64,000 bases of DNA from Nephrocerus scutellatus (taxonomy: Eukaryota > Arthropoda > Insecta > Diptera > Pipunculidae), in the NCBI GenBank assembly GCA_947095585.1, contig OX352761.1, forward strand, positions 38,638,760 to 38,702,759, written 5' to 3'. Made by a program: the position numbers and the translations under genes. Under the pieces are notes generated by a model. The model was given only the letters and a program-made list of their open reading frames with translations, searched no databases and was not told the DNA's origin. This document shows, piece by piece, positions 32,096-43,122 of this stretch; the first letter of the stretch is position 1; every line of letters begins with the position of its first letter.

Positions 32096-32122
32096 GTTTC
32101 ATCCAATATTTTAATCAAAAGG

Positions 32123-33337
32123 ATGTCTGTATCCGAAAGATCACACCTCGAACAGTTACTGCCTAGATTTTATTTCGAATCCGAACTTTATCCTGCCAAC
32201 ATTTATCATAGAGCAATAACACAAGCGAAACACTCTGTTGTGAATTCTATTTGTAATTTGAAAGAAAGAAATAAAAAGAAGAATGGTCAAAATAACAAAA
32301 GTGAAGTGCAAAATAAAGCAAAATTTAATATAGAATTGAAATTTCTCGAAACAATGGCTTACCGTTTTGTTCAATCAATAGTGAATGTCAACGATTCCGA
32401 CACATTTGATACGAGTTTCGAGATAAAAGAAATTCAAACTCCTCACACAATGCAAAAACAATTTCACACAGAGTTCGATCGTATAAGCTTAATCAAATTT
32501 GTCAATGAATTTAAAACAAGAAATCAAAATATATCAACGCCGAAAAGTTTACAGAATCAAAGGATCTATCAGAAAACTAAAGATAAACTTAATTCATCGC
32601 TGTTGGGAAAAGCTGAAAGTGAATCAGCAGGTTTTGATATTGGCTTTAGTGATGGTAGTGATTTTTCCGATGAAATATATAAAGAAGAACAGCCCAGTGG
32701 AGGAGAAAAACTGCGCCGAGAACAGCTGGAAATTTCAGATGGAAATAATCGACTGGTTATGGAGCGGTCCAGTTTTAAATCATCTGAAAAAGTAAATCAG
32801 TGTTTGTGTTTACCCAAAAAGAAAGTTAACAATTTTAAATCATCGTCAAAAATCAACCGTCCAATGGCATCACCAGCTTTTACGAAAACGCTATTAAGTT
32901 CCAATGTTCATATCGCCCATATTGTATCTGACAACGAAGAAGGTGACAACGATGATGGTATATATTCAGCTGAGTCAAATTTCTCTAATAGCCGAAACAT
33001 ATCGCCGGATTCATCATTTGAAATGCAACCACCATTGGTACCGACATTCAAAATAACTCCACCAGCAAGCAAAACAAACAAAAATCCAGCCTATGAGTTA
33101 GCAAGACTAATCCGTGGATCTTTCCATACGAAACGAGCATTGGTTGCTTCTCTTCCCCGATCAAGAAGCAATGCGGATAATTTTATTTCTAATTACATAA
33201 AAGAAGAACAGAAGAGAATTAGGCGTGATTATAACCCTAAAAATGACAATGGTAAAATACCCTTCTCTCTTCGATCCGAAAAAATGGATGGATTAGGTGA
33301 AGCAGCAACTCTGAAGAGTTCGGATGTTCTCTTACGT
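32123..33337 (+). CDS. Host coding exon, unrecognised Ser/Asn/Lys-rich protein
   Basis: A long clean frame starting at ATG 32123 (A at -3, in-frame TAG at 32093-32095). It runs 405 codons to a good splice-donor sequence, CGT followed by GTGAGT at 33338, in phase 0. The remaining frame to the TAG at 33437-33439 (LYVLLEKTYRKLNKCLHVIF) looks like intron read-through. The protein is hydrophilic: a Lys-rich N-terminal part, SDGSDFSDE around residue 176, an acidic SDNEEGDNDDG around residue 273, a Pro-rich PPLVPTFKITPP, then AYELARLIRGSFHTKRALVA and SLPRSRSNADNF. No signal peptide or membrane segment before the donor. I do not recognise the family; low-complexity content suggests a largely disordered protein. 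No transposon motif is present. Downstream exons were not found; they may be beyond the window, in which case the following repeats are intronic. Confidence 0.6.
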
Positions 33338-33343
33338 GTGAGT
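33338..33343 (+). promoter_or_regulatory. Predicted 5' splice site
   Basis: GTGAGT follows the in-frame codon CGT at the point where the translated sequence changes from Ser/Lys/Asn-rich to hydrophobic. If the exon instead runs to 33439, the stop is TAG there and AATAAA at 33678 could be a poly-A signal, though that hexamer lies within an LTR fragment. Confidence 0.45.
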
Positions 33344-33635
33344 CATTTATCATTTCATAACGCATTACTGTACGTATTACTAGAAAAAACATACAGAAAA
33401 TTAAATAAGTGTTTGCATGTAATTTTTAAATTCTTTTAGTTGGCGATGTATTAGTCATGCAATTTAGAAAATATTTATATCTTCCAATGGTAGCTACAAG
33501 TGTTATTTTAGGCCTAACTAAAAACTGAATTCACTGGTGTCAAGTGTTCTCGACAAATTGAAAAGGCGTGTAAACAATTTTTGTCTAATTATTTGATTAT
33601 TATTTTTACAATTGCATACTATAAATTTTATATAT

Positions 33636-33735
33636 TGTTACGAAATTCAGGCTTTCGAGTTTGTAAAGGATTTTGCAAATAAAACTCAACACAAGTTTAT
33701 TAATTTAAAAATAACAACTTTAATAAACAAATAGT
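33636..33735 (-). mobile_element. Truncated LTR fragment (same family as 52239-52889)
   Basis: TGTTACGAAATTCAGGCTTT and TTGCAAATAAAACTCAACAC match the first 100 bp of the LTR at 52239. The preceding four bases are ATAT, the same target as there. The rest is replaced by a family A repeat from 33737. Confidence 0.7.
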
Positions 33736-33736
33736 T

Positions 33737-34020
33737 TTTGTAAAATGTTGGAAGTAATCGGCCCCAGGCCCCAGGGCTCCCCTATAATTTTTTTTAAAAA
33801 TTAACCAGATTTTCTCAAAATTTTGTACATACACATATATGTATTCCGTGACAACACTTTTTCTTAAAATTTGGAAGTGATCGGGTCCCAAGGCCGAGGT
33901 TCTCCTATTAATTTTTTTAAAAAAATATCCTGTTTTTTTTAACTTTGCACAATATTTAATCTCCGATTAGAGAATTTACATGAAAAATTTTAATTTTTAT
34001 GGTTTTGTTTTTTTTTGTAG
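33737..34020 (+). repeat. Family A repeat, 3' part
   Basis: Two units with CCAGGCCCCAGGGCTCCC and AACCAGATTTTCTCAAAATT, then the family end TTAGAGAATTTACATGAAAA and TTTTAATTTTTATGG. Confidence 0.75.
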
Positions 34021-34059
34021 TTCCAAATAGTAAAAAATGTTATTTTTCGATTCAATGCT

Positions 34060-34395
34060 TTCTCTTTATTAACTTCGCGTCGGCACAACACTTTCTATTT
34101 AAATTAAGTATTGATTGGGTCTGGGCTCCCTTACAAAATTTTTAACAATCATGCAATATAGCGGCATCAGATCACGACATACTATAATGACTGTATACGC
34201 TGTGTGTACTGTACGCGCTGTGTGCAGCGTTGCTTTACGACTTGGGGTTGTTTTTATTTTTAACCACAGAGCACGCAGTGCTTCGCATGTGTTTCTATTT
34301 TTTAGCATTTAGATGGAATTCAGTATGCATTTGGTCATAAGAGAATTTACATGAAAAATTGTAATTTTAATATGATGTTTTTTATTTAAATAAAG
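34060..34395 (+). repeat. Second family A-type element
   Basis: A diverged start (CTTTATTAACTTCGCGTCGG) and the usual end (TTTGGTCATAAGAGAATTTA, CATGAAAAATTGTAATTTTA). The middle carries TGTGTGTACTGTACGCGCTG and GCACGCAGTGCTTCGCATG, similar to 63570-63600. The two short open frames here have no recognisable product. Confidence 0.6.
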
Positions 34396-34640
34396 CACAG
34401 CGTGGGCGTGCGTTGAGGAGTTAACTATTTAAGAGGCAAATTAATAGTTCTTGGTATAAAGATACTATTTGTATTTTTACATAAGAAGTTAACAAAAATC
34501 GTTAACAAAAACAGTTGAAAGACAATTCTGGTATTCCCATTTTACTTCCCTAGGTTGTCTTTCAAGGGTAAAGCAGTAAACTTCTTCATAACTTTAGTTC
34601 AATTTGTCTTTTCATTTGTTGGGTTATTGAAATTCGCCCT

Positions 34641-34712
34641 GCTCAAGTGGTCTGTGCGTTGTACCACTGAGTTGGGCGTTAAAAGTTCGATTCCCAGAAA
34701 AACACGAAATCA
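34641..34712 (+). repeat. tRNA-like SINE head
   Basis: GCTCAAGTGGTCTGTGCGTT, ACCACTGAGTTGGGCGTT and a canonical B box AGTTCGATTCCCAG. The A-box-like part is TGCTCAAGTGG. A real tRNA is unlikely because the acceptor halves do not pair and there is no T-run terminator. Confidence 0.5.
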
Positions 34713-35599
34713 CGATAGCGGAGCATTACAACAAGTCGACCGGTTTCTCAAAAGTTTTAGGTATTCCAATTTTTGTTATTTTATTACTCAGATTAAAAGC
34801 TTATGTAGATTTTATTAACATATTCTTGATACTTTAAAAACCTAAAACCTTGATACTTGAACCAAAAAAAATTAAAATATTTCAAACACAATCCAAACTT
34901 TTAAATGTCTATTCTTAACAGACTGATAATAACAATAAAGCTTACATTACTTGAATATTTAAATGCAATCAATTTAATTCATTCTACAAACAAAACAAAG
35001 AAGACATAAACCAATATGAAAGTGAATATTGTTCAAGTGACTGACTGACTACTCAACTGCTAATGCAACCCGCTAGTGAACAAATTTATGCCGGATATTC
35101 AATTAAAAGACCCGCATTTGAAAATACATTAATAAATGATGTATGATGAGTTAAGTCTTCACTCTATGTACTGGATTATAAATATTAATATATATCTATA
35201 TGTGAGTATACTATCTGTAAACCACCCATCCACGAAAGATTTTTAAAAATGCTTAGGTCTCATCAATGGAGAAAATTTTGCGAATTCTACTGTCAACCTG
35301 TTCGATTTGGATAAAAACTGCTACACGTGGCAAAATGTTACAAGCATTTCTGTCTGTAACGCTGAATTTGTCGCGTCATCACACCTAAACTACTGGACGT
35401 ATCGAAATCATATTAAGACCATATGTTCGTTTGGTCCTGGGATAAATTAGTCTTTTTTGGACAATATAGATAGCGTTTAGTCGAGATATTTACGAAAATG
35501 TGTATTTATGTTTGTTTGTGACGTGCTCAAATCTCGGCATTTGATGTGTCCTAAGTGTTTTTTTTTTGGAGGACAGTGGACGCATGGTAATGGGGTTGT
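34713..35599. other. Non-coding, no gene seen
   Basis: AT-rich; includes GTCTGTAACGCTGAATTTGTC near 35344 and A/T-rich sequence with no coding motif. Confidence 0.4.
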
Positions 35600-36105
35600 C
35601 AGATAGTAAAAAAAACAACCCATAAAAATTAAAATTTTTCTTGTAAATTCTCTAATCGGGGATACACACACACTGCGTGCTTGTTTTGTGGCAAAATCAT
35701 TCACAAATAACGCAGCGGCAGCGAACAGCGCTGCTCACAAAGCACAGAGCTCAGACTTTGCCGTGATCTGATGCGATATAGCGATATTTAAAAATTGTAT
35801 ATTGGGGTCCCCAAGGGGCCGATCGCTCCAAATTTTTACAAAAAGTGTTTTCCATCGAAGACACACATGTGTACAAAAATTTAAAGAAAATCGGGTAAAT
35901 TTTGTAAAATATTTGTATGAGAGCCCCCCGACCCCGCGGCGAGGGGCTTCAAATTTTAATAGAAACTTTTGTCTTGGGAGATATACATGTGTGCAAAATT
36001 TCAATAAAATCGGGCTGTAGGAAGTGGGTTAAAAATTGATCACAAGATTTGGCCAGCCAGCCAGCCAGCCAGCCACGGGCAAGTGAAGTTAATATAGAGA
36101 ATTTA
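35600..36105 (-). mobile_element. Family A element with both ends (core 35644-36105, 462 bp)
   Basis: The core lies between TAAATTCTCTA (35644-35654) and TAGAGAATTTA (36095-36105), an exact 11-bp inverted pair. Outside the left end, AACAACCCATAAAAATTAAA is also conserved among copies. The inside has the CAGCGGCAGCGAACAGCGCT segment, two tandem units with GAAAATCGGGTAAATTTTG, and AGCCAGCCAGCCAGCCACGG before the right end. It closely matches 63117-63540. No target duplication found. Confidence 0.75.
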
Positions 36106-36211
36106 AAAAGTAAACACAAAGAGGGTTTTCCTTTAACAAGAAGTTGGTTAAAATCATGATTTCAATTTATTTTAGAAGTGCTTCAAATATCCTACCCGTC
36201 TTTCTTTATTT

Positions 36212-36285
36212 TTAAATTCTCTACATTAGCTTCGATTTCGAATGTGTTCATTTGTTTGTTTGTGGGTCGCCAAAAGAAGTCTCCA
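36212..36285 (+). repeat. Family A end fragment
   Basis: TTTTTAAATTCTCTACATTA followed by GCTTCGATTTCGAATGTG and GTTTGTTTGTGGGTCGCC: the first 70 bp of the family only. Confidence 0.55.
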
Positions 36286-37939
36286 ATGTTTGTCTTAAAA
36301 CACGTTTCAAGACATTCATTATAATTTTAGTTCACATCAATATTGTACTCTAAGATTGAAATGCAAAATAAATACATAGTTCACCTGTTAGGAACCGGAA
36401 AGTGAAACCGTGAGAGGTGAGTTATTTTCAAAGCAGTCGTAAATTGCGTTTGTGTTAGATTGACGGGATCGACTTTTTCTTATGTCACGTTACATTTGCA
36501 ATTTGAAGATCGGTCGGGGATCGGTTTGTTTTTTCGTCAAATAGAACCGAATTGTAATAGTTTGTGTAATATTTTTTTTTTACATAAGCGTGTAACGCGT
36601 GAATTCTTGAACGTTTTAAGCAAAATAAATTAGTTATATATGCAAGGACAAAGTGGTGTAAATCGGCCGAAATATACAGATCAGCGCGATGTGCTCGTAT
36701 TTATAGTAAATGAAGCAACTAGACTAATATACTAATAAAACTAATAGTAAATGAAGCAGCCAGGGGCAATGAGCGACGGATTTTTAAGTCAGCTAAAACC
36801 CGATATTTTTTTCTTTTGATTTTTTTAAATTTAATTTAAATTATTTTTTGTATTTCAATACGCTTCATCTATATCAGTTGCAGTCCGTGTCTGGAAGTCT
36901 AGAAGCGTCCGTCTCCAAACTAAAGTTTGGGTTGCTTTTTGTTTTATAAAGCGAACAACAAAAATTACAAATAAAGAGACAACAAACATCAAAAAAGGCA
37001 TGTAAAGTTATACCCACCACTGCCCGGGAAACATTTTCCTTTTCATCACCCTCTTGCCTTTCACTTATAGAAAAAAGTCTCGTTAAAAAAAGACGTTGTG
37101 TAGATCCCGGCTTATGGCAAATTCGATTCATATTTTACTCCTCTTTGGTGAAATTGCGTGCGAATTAAAAATATCTTAGAAATATCCCAAACGTTTTTAT
37201 ATTAGTAATCAACTAAAGAGCAAAATCCTTATAAAAATTTTCTGCTTCTCACTACCACATCTTACGTTTCTCGCTCTTTGCGACTGCTTATTTTTTGTAC
37301 ACTGTATTCACATCCCACAAACACAGACGCGTTTGGGATTGGTTTACAGCATTAGTATGCGTACAGTTGGGCTTTCTATAGAGAAGGTTTTGGATATAAA
37401 CATAACTAATGTAAGGAATGAAATCTTACAAAAACCATAGATCTGTAAAAAATTATAAGTGGCCGTTTGCCACGCGCAGTAATTTCTTATGGGAATCGAA
37501 CAGTTTGACAGCAGAATCGGCAAATTATTTTTGCCGTGTGAGTGCGAATCTAAATCGGCTTTAGTGAGCATGCTTCTTATTTTATTTTGTGCTTTTTTGA
37601 GACATTTATTAGTTGTGTTCGTTGTCTAAAAATTAAAAAAATAATACTTGTTCGTTATTTTGTGTTTCATGTGTTAAAAGTTCTGTTTGGTGTAACACAG
37701 CCGCTGCAAGAATCGCATTACAAATGCTGTAAAAGCGTCGGTTTTTTGTCAAAAAAACTAGTTGTTGCAGATAGCTAAAATATAGTATATATATATGGTA
37801 TAGTTAGTACTTAGATGGAGGCCCGATTTGCATGTTACGGCTTCAATGACTCAATATGTATGTCGTCTTAAAACTTAAGTTTCACTATAAAATTAAACTG
37901 CCAGCTGACATTTTTCTGGCAGCATTAATTGAGAATTGT
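36286..37939. other. Mostly unique non-coding DNA with one dispersed repeat near 37340-37580
   Basis: No coding motif. TAGTATGCGTACAGTTGGGC near 37353-37372 is the reverse complement of a segment at 24385 and 28453, so part of this region belongs to the same Helitron-like family. GAGAGGTGAGTTATTTTC at 36411-36428 is donor-like but unsupported. Confidence 0.4.
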
Positions 37940-38082
37940 CACTGGAAATATTCATGTGTGCAAAATTTCAATAAAATCGGGCTTTGGAAAGTGGGTTAAA
38001 AATTAATCACAAGATCTGACCAGCCAGCCAGTCCGCCAGCCACGGGCACGCGAAGTTAATATAGAGAATTTAAAAATAGGAA
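37940..38082 (-). repeat. Family A end fragment
   Basis: Contains ATCGGGCTTTGGAAAGTGGG, TTAAAAATTAATCACAAG, CAGCCAGTCCGCCAGCCACG and the end TAGAGAATTTA. Confidence 0.75.
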
Positions 38083-38789
38083 ATAATCATAAATAAATTA
38101 AGGTTAGAGTTTTAAGGTCTCGTAATAATTAAAAAAAATGTGAAGATGGGAGGATTATACTTAATCATCAGACAAAAAAATCGAAAAAAATAAAACACAA
38201 CTGAAATATTATTATTATTATTTATTAATTTCTTAAGTCTTTTATTAAAATTTTATTTAATTGTATTGCTTATTCATAGACTTTATTAAATCGAATTTTA
38301 AAAAATAATAATATTTCCCAATAATTCGGTCTTGTTGACAAAAAAAATTATAAATAAGCAATACAATTAAATAAACTAAATTAGAAAATTAAAGAATGAC
38401 AAACATAGACCAGCAGTTTAACAATTTTAATTAAATTAATAGTTCCGTAGTCACCCCAACAACAAGTTACTCTCACAGGAAAATAAGTTTAAGGTTTATC
38501 GAACGAACGGTCTTCGATTTAATCTTCACCACACATATCCAAAGGTTTCATTTATTTATATACTAGCTGATTACCCGGCGTTGCCCAGGTATTTATTCAT
38601 CCCAATCTTCTATTAGGCAGGGGTAGGAAAAAGAATGATATCTGTCTTTAAGGTAAAATTGCAGTTTTTTTAACAAAATTTATTTTTAAAAATATATTTT
38701 AAATTATAGCTATGGTATTCAAATTATAAAATAAAATTAAATAAACCTACATAAAATTAATTTAAAACAAAACTTAGTTGCATACAATG

Positions 38790-39460
38790 TTTTTAGTTTC
38801 ACCTTCAAGAATAAATAAATTTTTAGGTCAATCCAACCCGTGGGAAAAACATGACGATCCCAAATCTATACTCCGCAGTACTTAATAAACTGTCCGACTT
38901 ATTGATCGTCATCGAAAGCGCACGTTTTACTGGAAATTGCAATCTCTTAAATTTAAAAGGTAGATCCGTCGAAATGAGTGCTATCCGTGGGATAAAAACT
39001 GTTTCACACTATCCCTTTTCAGTCAACATAGTCGCTTCAATTATATTTCCCGGCATCTCTTTTACGCACAGTCTTGTGCCGTTGCAAAGTTTTGGCGAGT
39101 CGAGAATCCGTAGTAAAATAATTGGAGATCAAACTGTAAGACGATGTTGCAATCCAGACGAATTAAGTGAGTTTAGGAAACTCAGTTAGATAATTAACTT
39201 CCTCATCAGTATCTACAAAGGTATCGATACACTTATACTCAGTGACTACGCCTATTAACATGGCAAGTATTTGATTGTTTATTTCGTGGTTGTCTCCATT
39301 TTTAGTAGCAAGAATGGCGCTTTCTAGCAACCGGTTCAAAATAGAATTTATAAGTTCAGCAGCAGATTTCAAAAATCGATGTCAATATAACATTTCCATA
39401 AAACACGGCTACTAATCTACCTTTTCCAACTTGAAGTAGGGGCGACAATGTCCTCACCCC
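38790..39460 (-). pseudogene. Helitron helicase C-terminal remnant
   Basis: The minus strand reads SAAELINSILNRLLESAILA, GDNHEINNQILAMLIGVVTE, DTDEEVNYLTEFPKLT (39372-39163), then after a frame change RILDSPKLCNGTRLCVKEM, NIIEATMLTEKG, a stop, FIPRIALISTDLPFKFKRLQ, FPVKRALSMTINKS and FFPRVG. These correspond to the last motifs of the Pif1-type helicase of Helitron Rep/Hel proteins (family: LCNGTRL, FPRIPL, FPV..A..MTINKSQGQ, SRVG). The QGQ step after MTINKS is deleted or altered. Frameshifts and stops make it inactive. The Rep domain is absent. Confidence 0.82.
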
Positions 39461-39479
39461 CAAATTCGTCGCCAAATGG

Positions 39480-39959
39480 TCTACCATTCTATACACCACT
39501 ATTCATCTCAGCGACCCCGAAAACTATGGGATCGACAGTTTTGAGTTTTTGAGAAACAGCCGGATAAATAGAATTTATAAGTTCAGCGGCAGATTTCAAA
39601 AATCGATGTCAATTTAACATTTCCATAAAACACGGCTACTAATCTACCTTTTCCAATTTAAAGTTGGGGCGACACCCCCAAATTCGTCGCCAAATGGTCT
39701 ACGAGTACCATTCTATACACCACTATTCATCTCAGCGACTCCGAAAACTATGGGATCGACACTAATATCGGTCACCCTACCCCCTCCGGGTAGTCAACTC
39801 ACACATAGGAATGTCCTACCAACAATATTAATTTCAGTGGCCCTGAGAATTATTGAATGGACACTAATATCGGTCATCCCCCTCAGGTATCGACCCCATC
39901 CCCCTAGAGCTGTCTTACCATCACGATTCAACTGCCGAAAACCATAAAATCAACACTAA
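39480..39959 (-). repeat. C-rich minisatellite units inside the Helitron
   Basis: Units with CTCAGCGACCCCGAAAACTA, CACTAATATCGGTCACCC and CCCCTAGAGCTGTCTTACCA. The array is cut at AACACTAA by the BEL LTR. It resumes on the far side at 49750 with GTCACCCCC. Confidence 0.85.
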
Positions 39960-40513
39960 TGTTGGAGTTGCCTTGATATACTGACCCTTAGGGGGGAATC
40001 GGTATTCAAAGAAGCCTTGTGTTTTTGATTTAAACTAATGACCCTTATCTTGGGTAGGGGGAATCAGTAGTTCATTCAAAGAAAGACCTTTTTGAAGTGT
40101 GTACAATTTTATTTAATTTCCTCTTATTTATACTAAAAATCTAAGACTAAATATACATATAAATCTTTATGTGGGATATAGAGCTTGTATATTACATTGG
40201 TGATAAGACGATACACATATCACACGTTTTATCTCTATGGTTTTTGTATAATACATTTTGGTGATAAGACCATACGCATAACATAAGTCATGTATGGTAT
40301 TTGCTTATCACTTATCTGGTTTGGTGTTTCTTCCATCCTAGGAGGTTGATGAAGATTACACTCTCATGCAGTGTAATGCGTTGTAGGCTGATAACGTCGC
40401 GTGGGAAATGCTGGTGTACGCAACTTAAGTATGTGCAGCGTTGTGTGCTGATAACGTCGCGTGGGAAATGATGATGTACGTGATACGTATTTTAGGTATG
40501 TGCGGACTGCACA
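39960..40513 (-). repeat. BEL 3' LTR, 554 bp, complete
   Basis: On the minus strand it begins TGTGCAGTCCGCACATACC (40513) and ends GGCAACTCCAACA (39960), giving the usual TGT...ACA. The first 140 bp contain a tandem of about 64 bp (GCATTTCCCACGCGACGTTA seen near 40400 and 40460). It lacks 59 bp that are present in the 5' LTR (between AGATAACGCTG and CGAACGTATT). Confidence 0.88.
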
Positions 40514-41869
40514 TTTTCCCCCCCGATTTCGAATGTGTTGAAATCTGATTCCTGCCATTGCTTCCGTTTTGGTGGCGGCACTGGTTGGAGCTCGTTGTTC
40601 GAAGGTGAAGTAGTTTTGGGTTTTCGGCATTTCCAAGCAGACATGACCTTGAATGTCAAGGCTGTGCTGACATGTGTAACCAGATGTCCCTTGAATGACT
40701 TCCATACCGTGATTTCCTGTTCGTCCCGTAGATTACCGATTGCCTTACTGAGTATGTCTTCGGAGTGTTTTATGATGGTTTCTCCAACGATTCCTGGAAG
40801 CTCAGGGCCTTCATTAGTGGAGTCCTTCAGGGTGGGATAAAGCAATGATATGTTAACCTTATGAAAGTGTGATTGGACAACGTGAAATTCCCCAAACACT
40901 TCGGGCTTGATTATATTTTGTGATGTCTCGATGTGACAGTCTTCGGTGAATTTTATTATTCCAGTTTCGTTGAGAGTTATCTCTTTGCGGACTCCCTCGC
41001 AATATGCGGCGACTTCAGTCGGCGTAGGAGCGATAAACATCCAAGTATTTCTCATGAAAAGCTGCTTCCATAGTAGACTCGTTATCTTAATATTTCTAGT
41101 AGGGCACCGCGTTTTGTTGTACCTTTGAAATAGCTTGTTTATTATGCAACTGGAGTCGTCAGTATTCTTTTGAGTGTTGAGGGTATGCAAACCCACGTTG
41201 TTGAGTTTTTAGTGTGACTGCACGAGTTTGTCTGCTGACAAATAGGTGAGTGGGCATTTTTTGGTTGGCGTTGCTGATGATATCATTCAATTGGGTGGTA
41301 GATAACAATTCTCTGAGATCTCCCCTCTTGAAGGCGACCCTATTAATATTATCATATTTTTTAATGTAATCCCCAAACAAATTGTCAACCGCTAGATATG
41401 CAATTAGAAAGTTGATTTCTATGGTATTTTTGTCCAAGGCCCTAAATGATTTCTTCATAAATTCGGTGTCCTCCATTCCCTTATCAAATTTTGATCTAAG
41501 CCCAGCAATCTGTGACTGAATTTTTGATTCTGTAGCGCTCATCTGTGTTGTAGTGGACATGAGGAATGACGTTTGGTGTTTGGAGAACTGTATTAGCCTT
41601 TCTTAATTTTCCTGCAGGCCGTCTAATTCTCTGTATACGTCATCGTTTACGCCGAAAACAGATTGTAGAACTGTCCCCAAAAGACCTCTCTTTGATCTTG
41701 TTTGGATTCTGCTGATCAACCCATCAAGTTCTGCCACCAGATGATTTTTTCTTTCTTGTAGATGCTGAATGAGAACCTTGCAGTGAGTAGTTGGATGCAA
41801 CTTGTAACGACGTTTTCTACTGCCGGGGTAATGCTCAGTAGTCGTCCAAAGTTTCGTTACAGAAAAAAG
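40492..41869 (-). pseudogene. BEL env: C-terminal part with fusion-protein-like cleavage site
   Basis: Right to left: HCKVLIQHLQERKNHL, ISRIQTRSKRGLLG then TVLQSVFG (41603-41800), then frames at 41560-41159 and 41196-40492. A dibasic R-S-K-R followed by a Gly/Leu-rich stretch resembles the furin-type cleavage and fusion peptide of insect errantivirus and baculovirus F-type envelope proteins. The later part has Cys-containing motifs (RCPTRNIKI, AAYCEGV, EDCHIE), as in the retroviral-type ectodomain. The last frame runs through the polypurine tract 22 bases into the LTR. Frame breaks occur near 41600 and 41180. No convincing membrane anchor remains. Described only as a broken copy. Confidence 0.65.
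40514..40526 (-). promoter_or_regulatory. Polypurine tract
   Basis: The minus strand reads ATCGGGGGGGGAAAA directly before the 3' LTR TGTGCAG. This is where plus-strand DNA priming is expected in LTR elements, and it fixes the LTR boundary. Confidence 0.8.
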
Positions 41870-43122
41870 TCTTTGTTTCGATTTTTCTTCTTGTTTTTCT
41901 CTTTTTTTTTTTTTTTTTTTTTTAAATTTTTATACTTTATTACAATGCAATATATGTTACTTTATTTACTTTAAAATATATAATACTTAAGTTTTAATCA
42001 CCACCTTTATACTTATGGTCGTCGTAACCCTGCAGCGTGTTTCCCGTGAAGTTTGATTAGTGGGATAGGACGGGGAAGTAGGTCTGCCTATATCAACTGT
42101 GTTTAAGTCCAAGTGTAATATGACCTGAACCAGAGAATCCCTGGAAACAGGTGGAGAGGCGTCACCTCTACCCCTAAAGAGAAATATGATTAAGCCAGAG
42201 AATTCCTTACCGTGGGTCGGGGGAAATTCTCGGCTTGTAACAGCTAAACGTGTGTGAACGCGGCTAAGCCAATGTAACAGGTGGAGAGGCGTCACCTCTA
42301 CCCCTAAAGAGAAATATGATTAAGCCAGAGAATTTCTTACCGTGGGTCGGGGGAAATTCTCGGCTTGTAACAGCTAAACGTGTGTGAACGCGGCTAAGCC
42401 AATGTAACAGGTGGAGAGGCGTCACCTCTACCCCTAAAGAGAAATATGATTAAGTCAGAGAATTCCTTACCGTGGGTCGGGGGAAATTCTCGGCTTGTAA
42501 CAAAAAAACTAAACTAGTAGACAGTGGGAATCAGGAGGTACTTACCGGTCCGCACGCTATGCTGGCTTTCGAACCACTCACTGCTGCCTGTCCAACAGCC
42601 TCCTTTTATATCCGACTAACGGATTATTTTTTTGCATCAGCGCGTATGTGCAGTAAATAATTTCTCTAAGGCACATGCGCGCCGTTTAAGCATAATATTC
42701 TCTGTGTGTTGTTGTTGTTTTTTTTCTTTTTCTTATGTGTTTATGTTTCTTTTATTGTTGTTGTTCTCTGTCAGTGGCTACCAAGCAGACAATTATATTT
42801 GTTTGGTGACTGCTGCGAGTGTTTTGTTTTGTTGTTGTTTTTCCGGTACGATGCTATAGAGCAGAGACCGGTAAAAAGAACGGTGATTAAATCTTCTACT
42901 GGCTAAATTTAATGCGGTGGTGATTCAATAATAATGTGGTTTTGTTTGTGTAATACAGTTTCTTATGAAATGTAAATGTTTTATCATACAGTGTTTTCTT
43001 GTAATGTAAATGTTTTATAATTCAATGTTTTCTTGTAATGTAAATGTTTTATAATTCAGTGTTTTCTTGTAATGTTTTATAAATGTTTTCTTGTAATGTA
43101 AATGTTTTATAATTCAGTGCTT
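41870..43122. mobile_element. About 1.25-kb insertion in BEL env
   Basis: env reads PAHKKFSYTE up to 43126 and resumes with HCKVLIQHL near 41798; the intervening DNA has no env-like frame. From left to right it holds a 23-bp T-run (41900-41922), a 130-bp tandem repeat (42146-42502), a 36-37-bp tandem (42955-43125, units GTTTTCTTGTAATGTAAATG) and AT-rich DNA. The T-run may be a poly-A tail of a minus-strand retroposon. Boundaries are approximate and no target duplication was identified. Confidence 0.6.
42146..42502 (+). repeat. 130-bp tandem repeat, 2.75 copies
   Basis: Units start AACAGGTGGAGAGGCGTCAC at 42146, 42276 and 42406 and are almost identical (single-base differences such as CCAGAGAATT against TCAGAGAATT). 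GGTGGAGAGGCGTCACCTC contains a short hairpin, GAGGCGTCACCTC. Function unknown. Confidence 0.9.

Larger units (their letters stand above)
38563..39959 (-). mobile_element. Helitron, 3' part (interrupted by BEL at 39960)
   Basis: The minus-strand 3' end is ACCTGGGCAACGCCGGGT, ATCAG, CTAG at 38563-38566, with T beyond. Upstream lie helicase remnants and then two to three C-rich minisatellite units (39480-39959). There is also a local direct repeat of about 180 bp (39360-39540 and 39580-39750: AATTTATAAGTTCAGC, GGCGACA, CCAAATGGTCTAC). The 5' part continues beyond the BEL provirus at 49750 and ends at 50522 with TCTATATATATA. Without BEL the Helitron is about 2.17 kb, so it is a deletion derivative of an autonomous element. 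Confidence 0.8.

Noticed and set aside
36400..36430. Non-coding first exon with donor GAG/GTGAGT
   Set aside because: Donor-like match only; no exon definition or linked coding sequence on this side.
38851..39189. 112-codon plus-strand frame
   Set aside because: It is antisense to Helitron helicase remnants that show ordered family motifs on the minus strand.
42632..42906. Hydrophobic plus-strand frames (CCCCFFSFSYVF type)
   Set aside because: Low-complexity T-rich sequence within the env insertion; no start context or homology.
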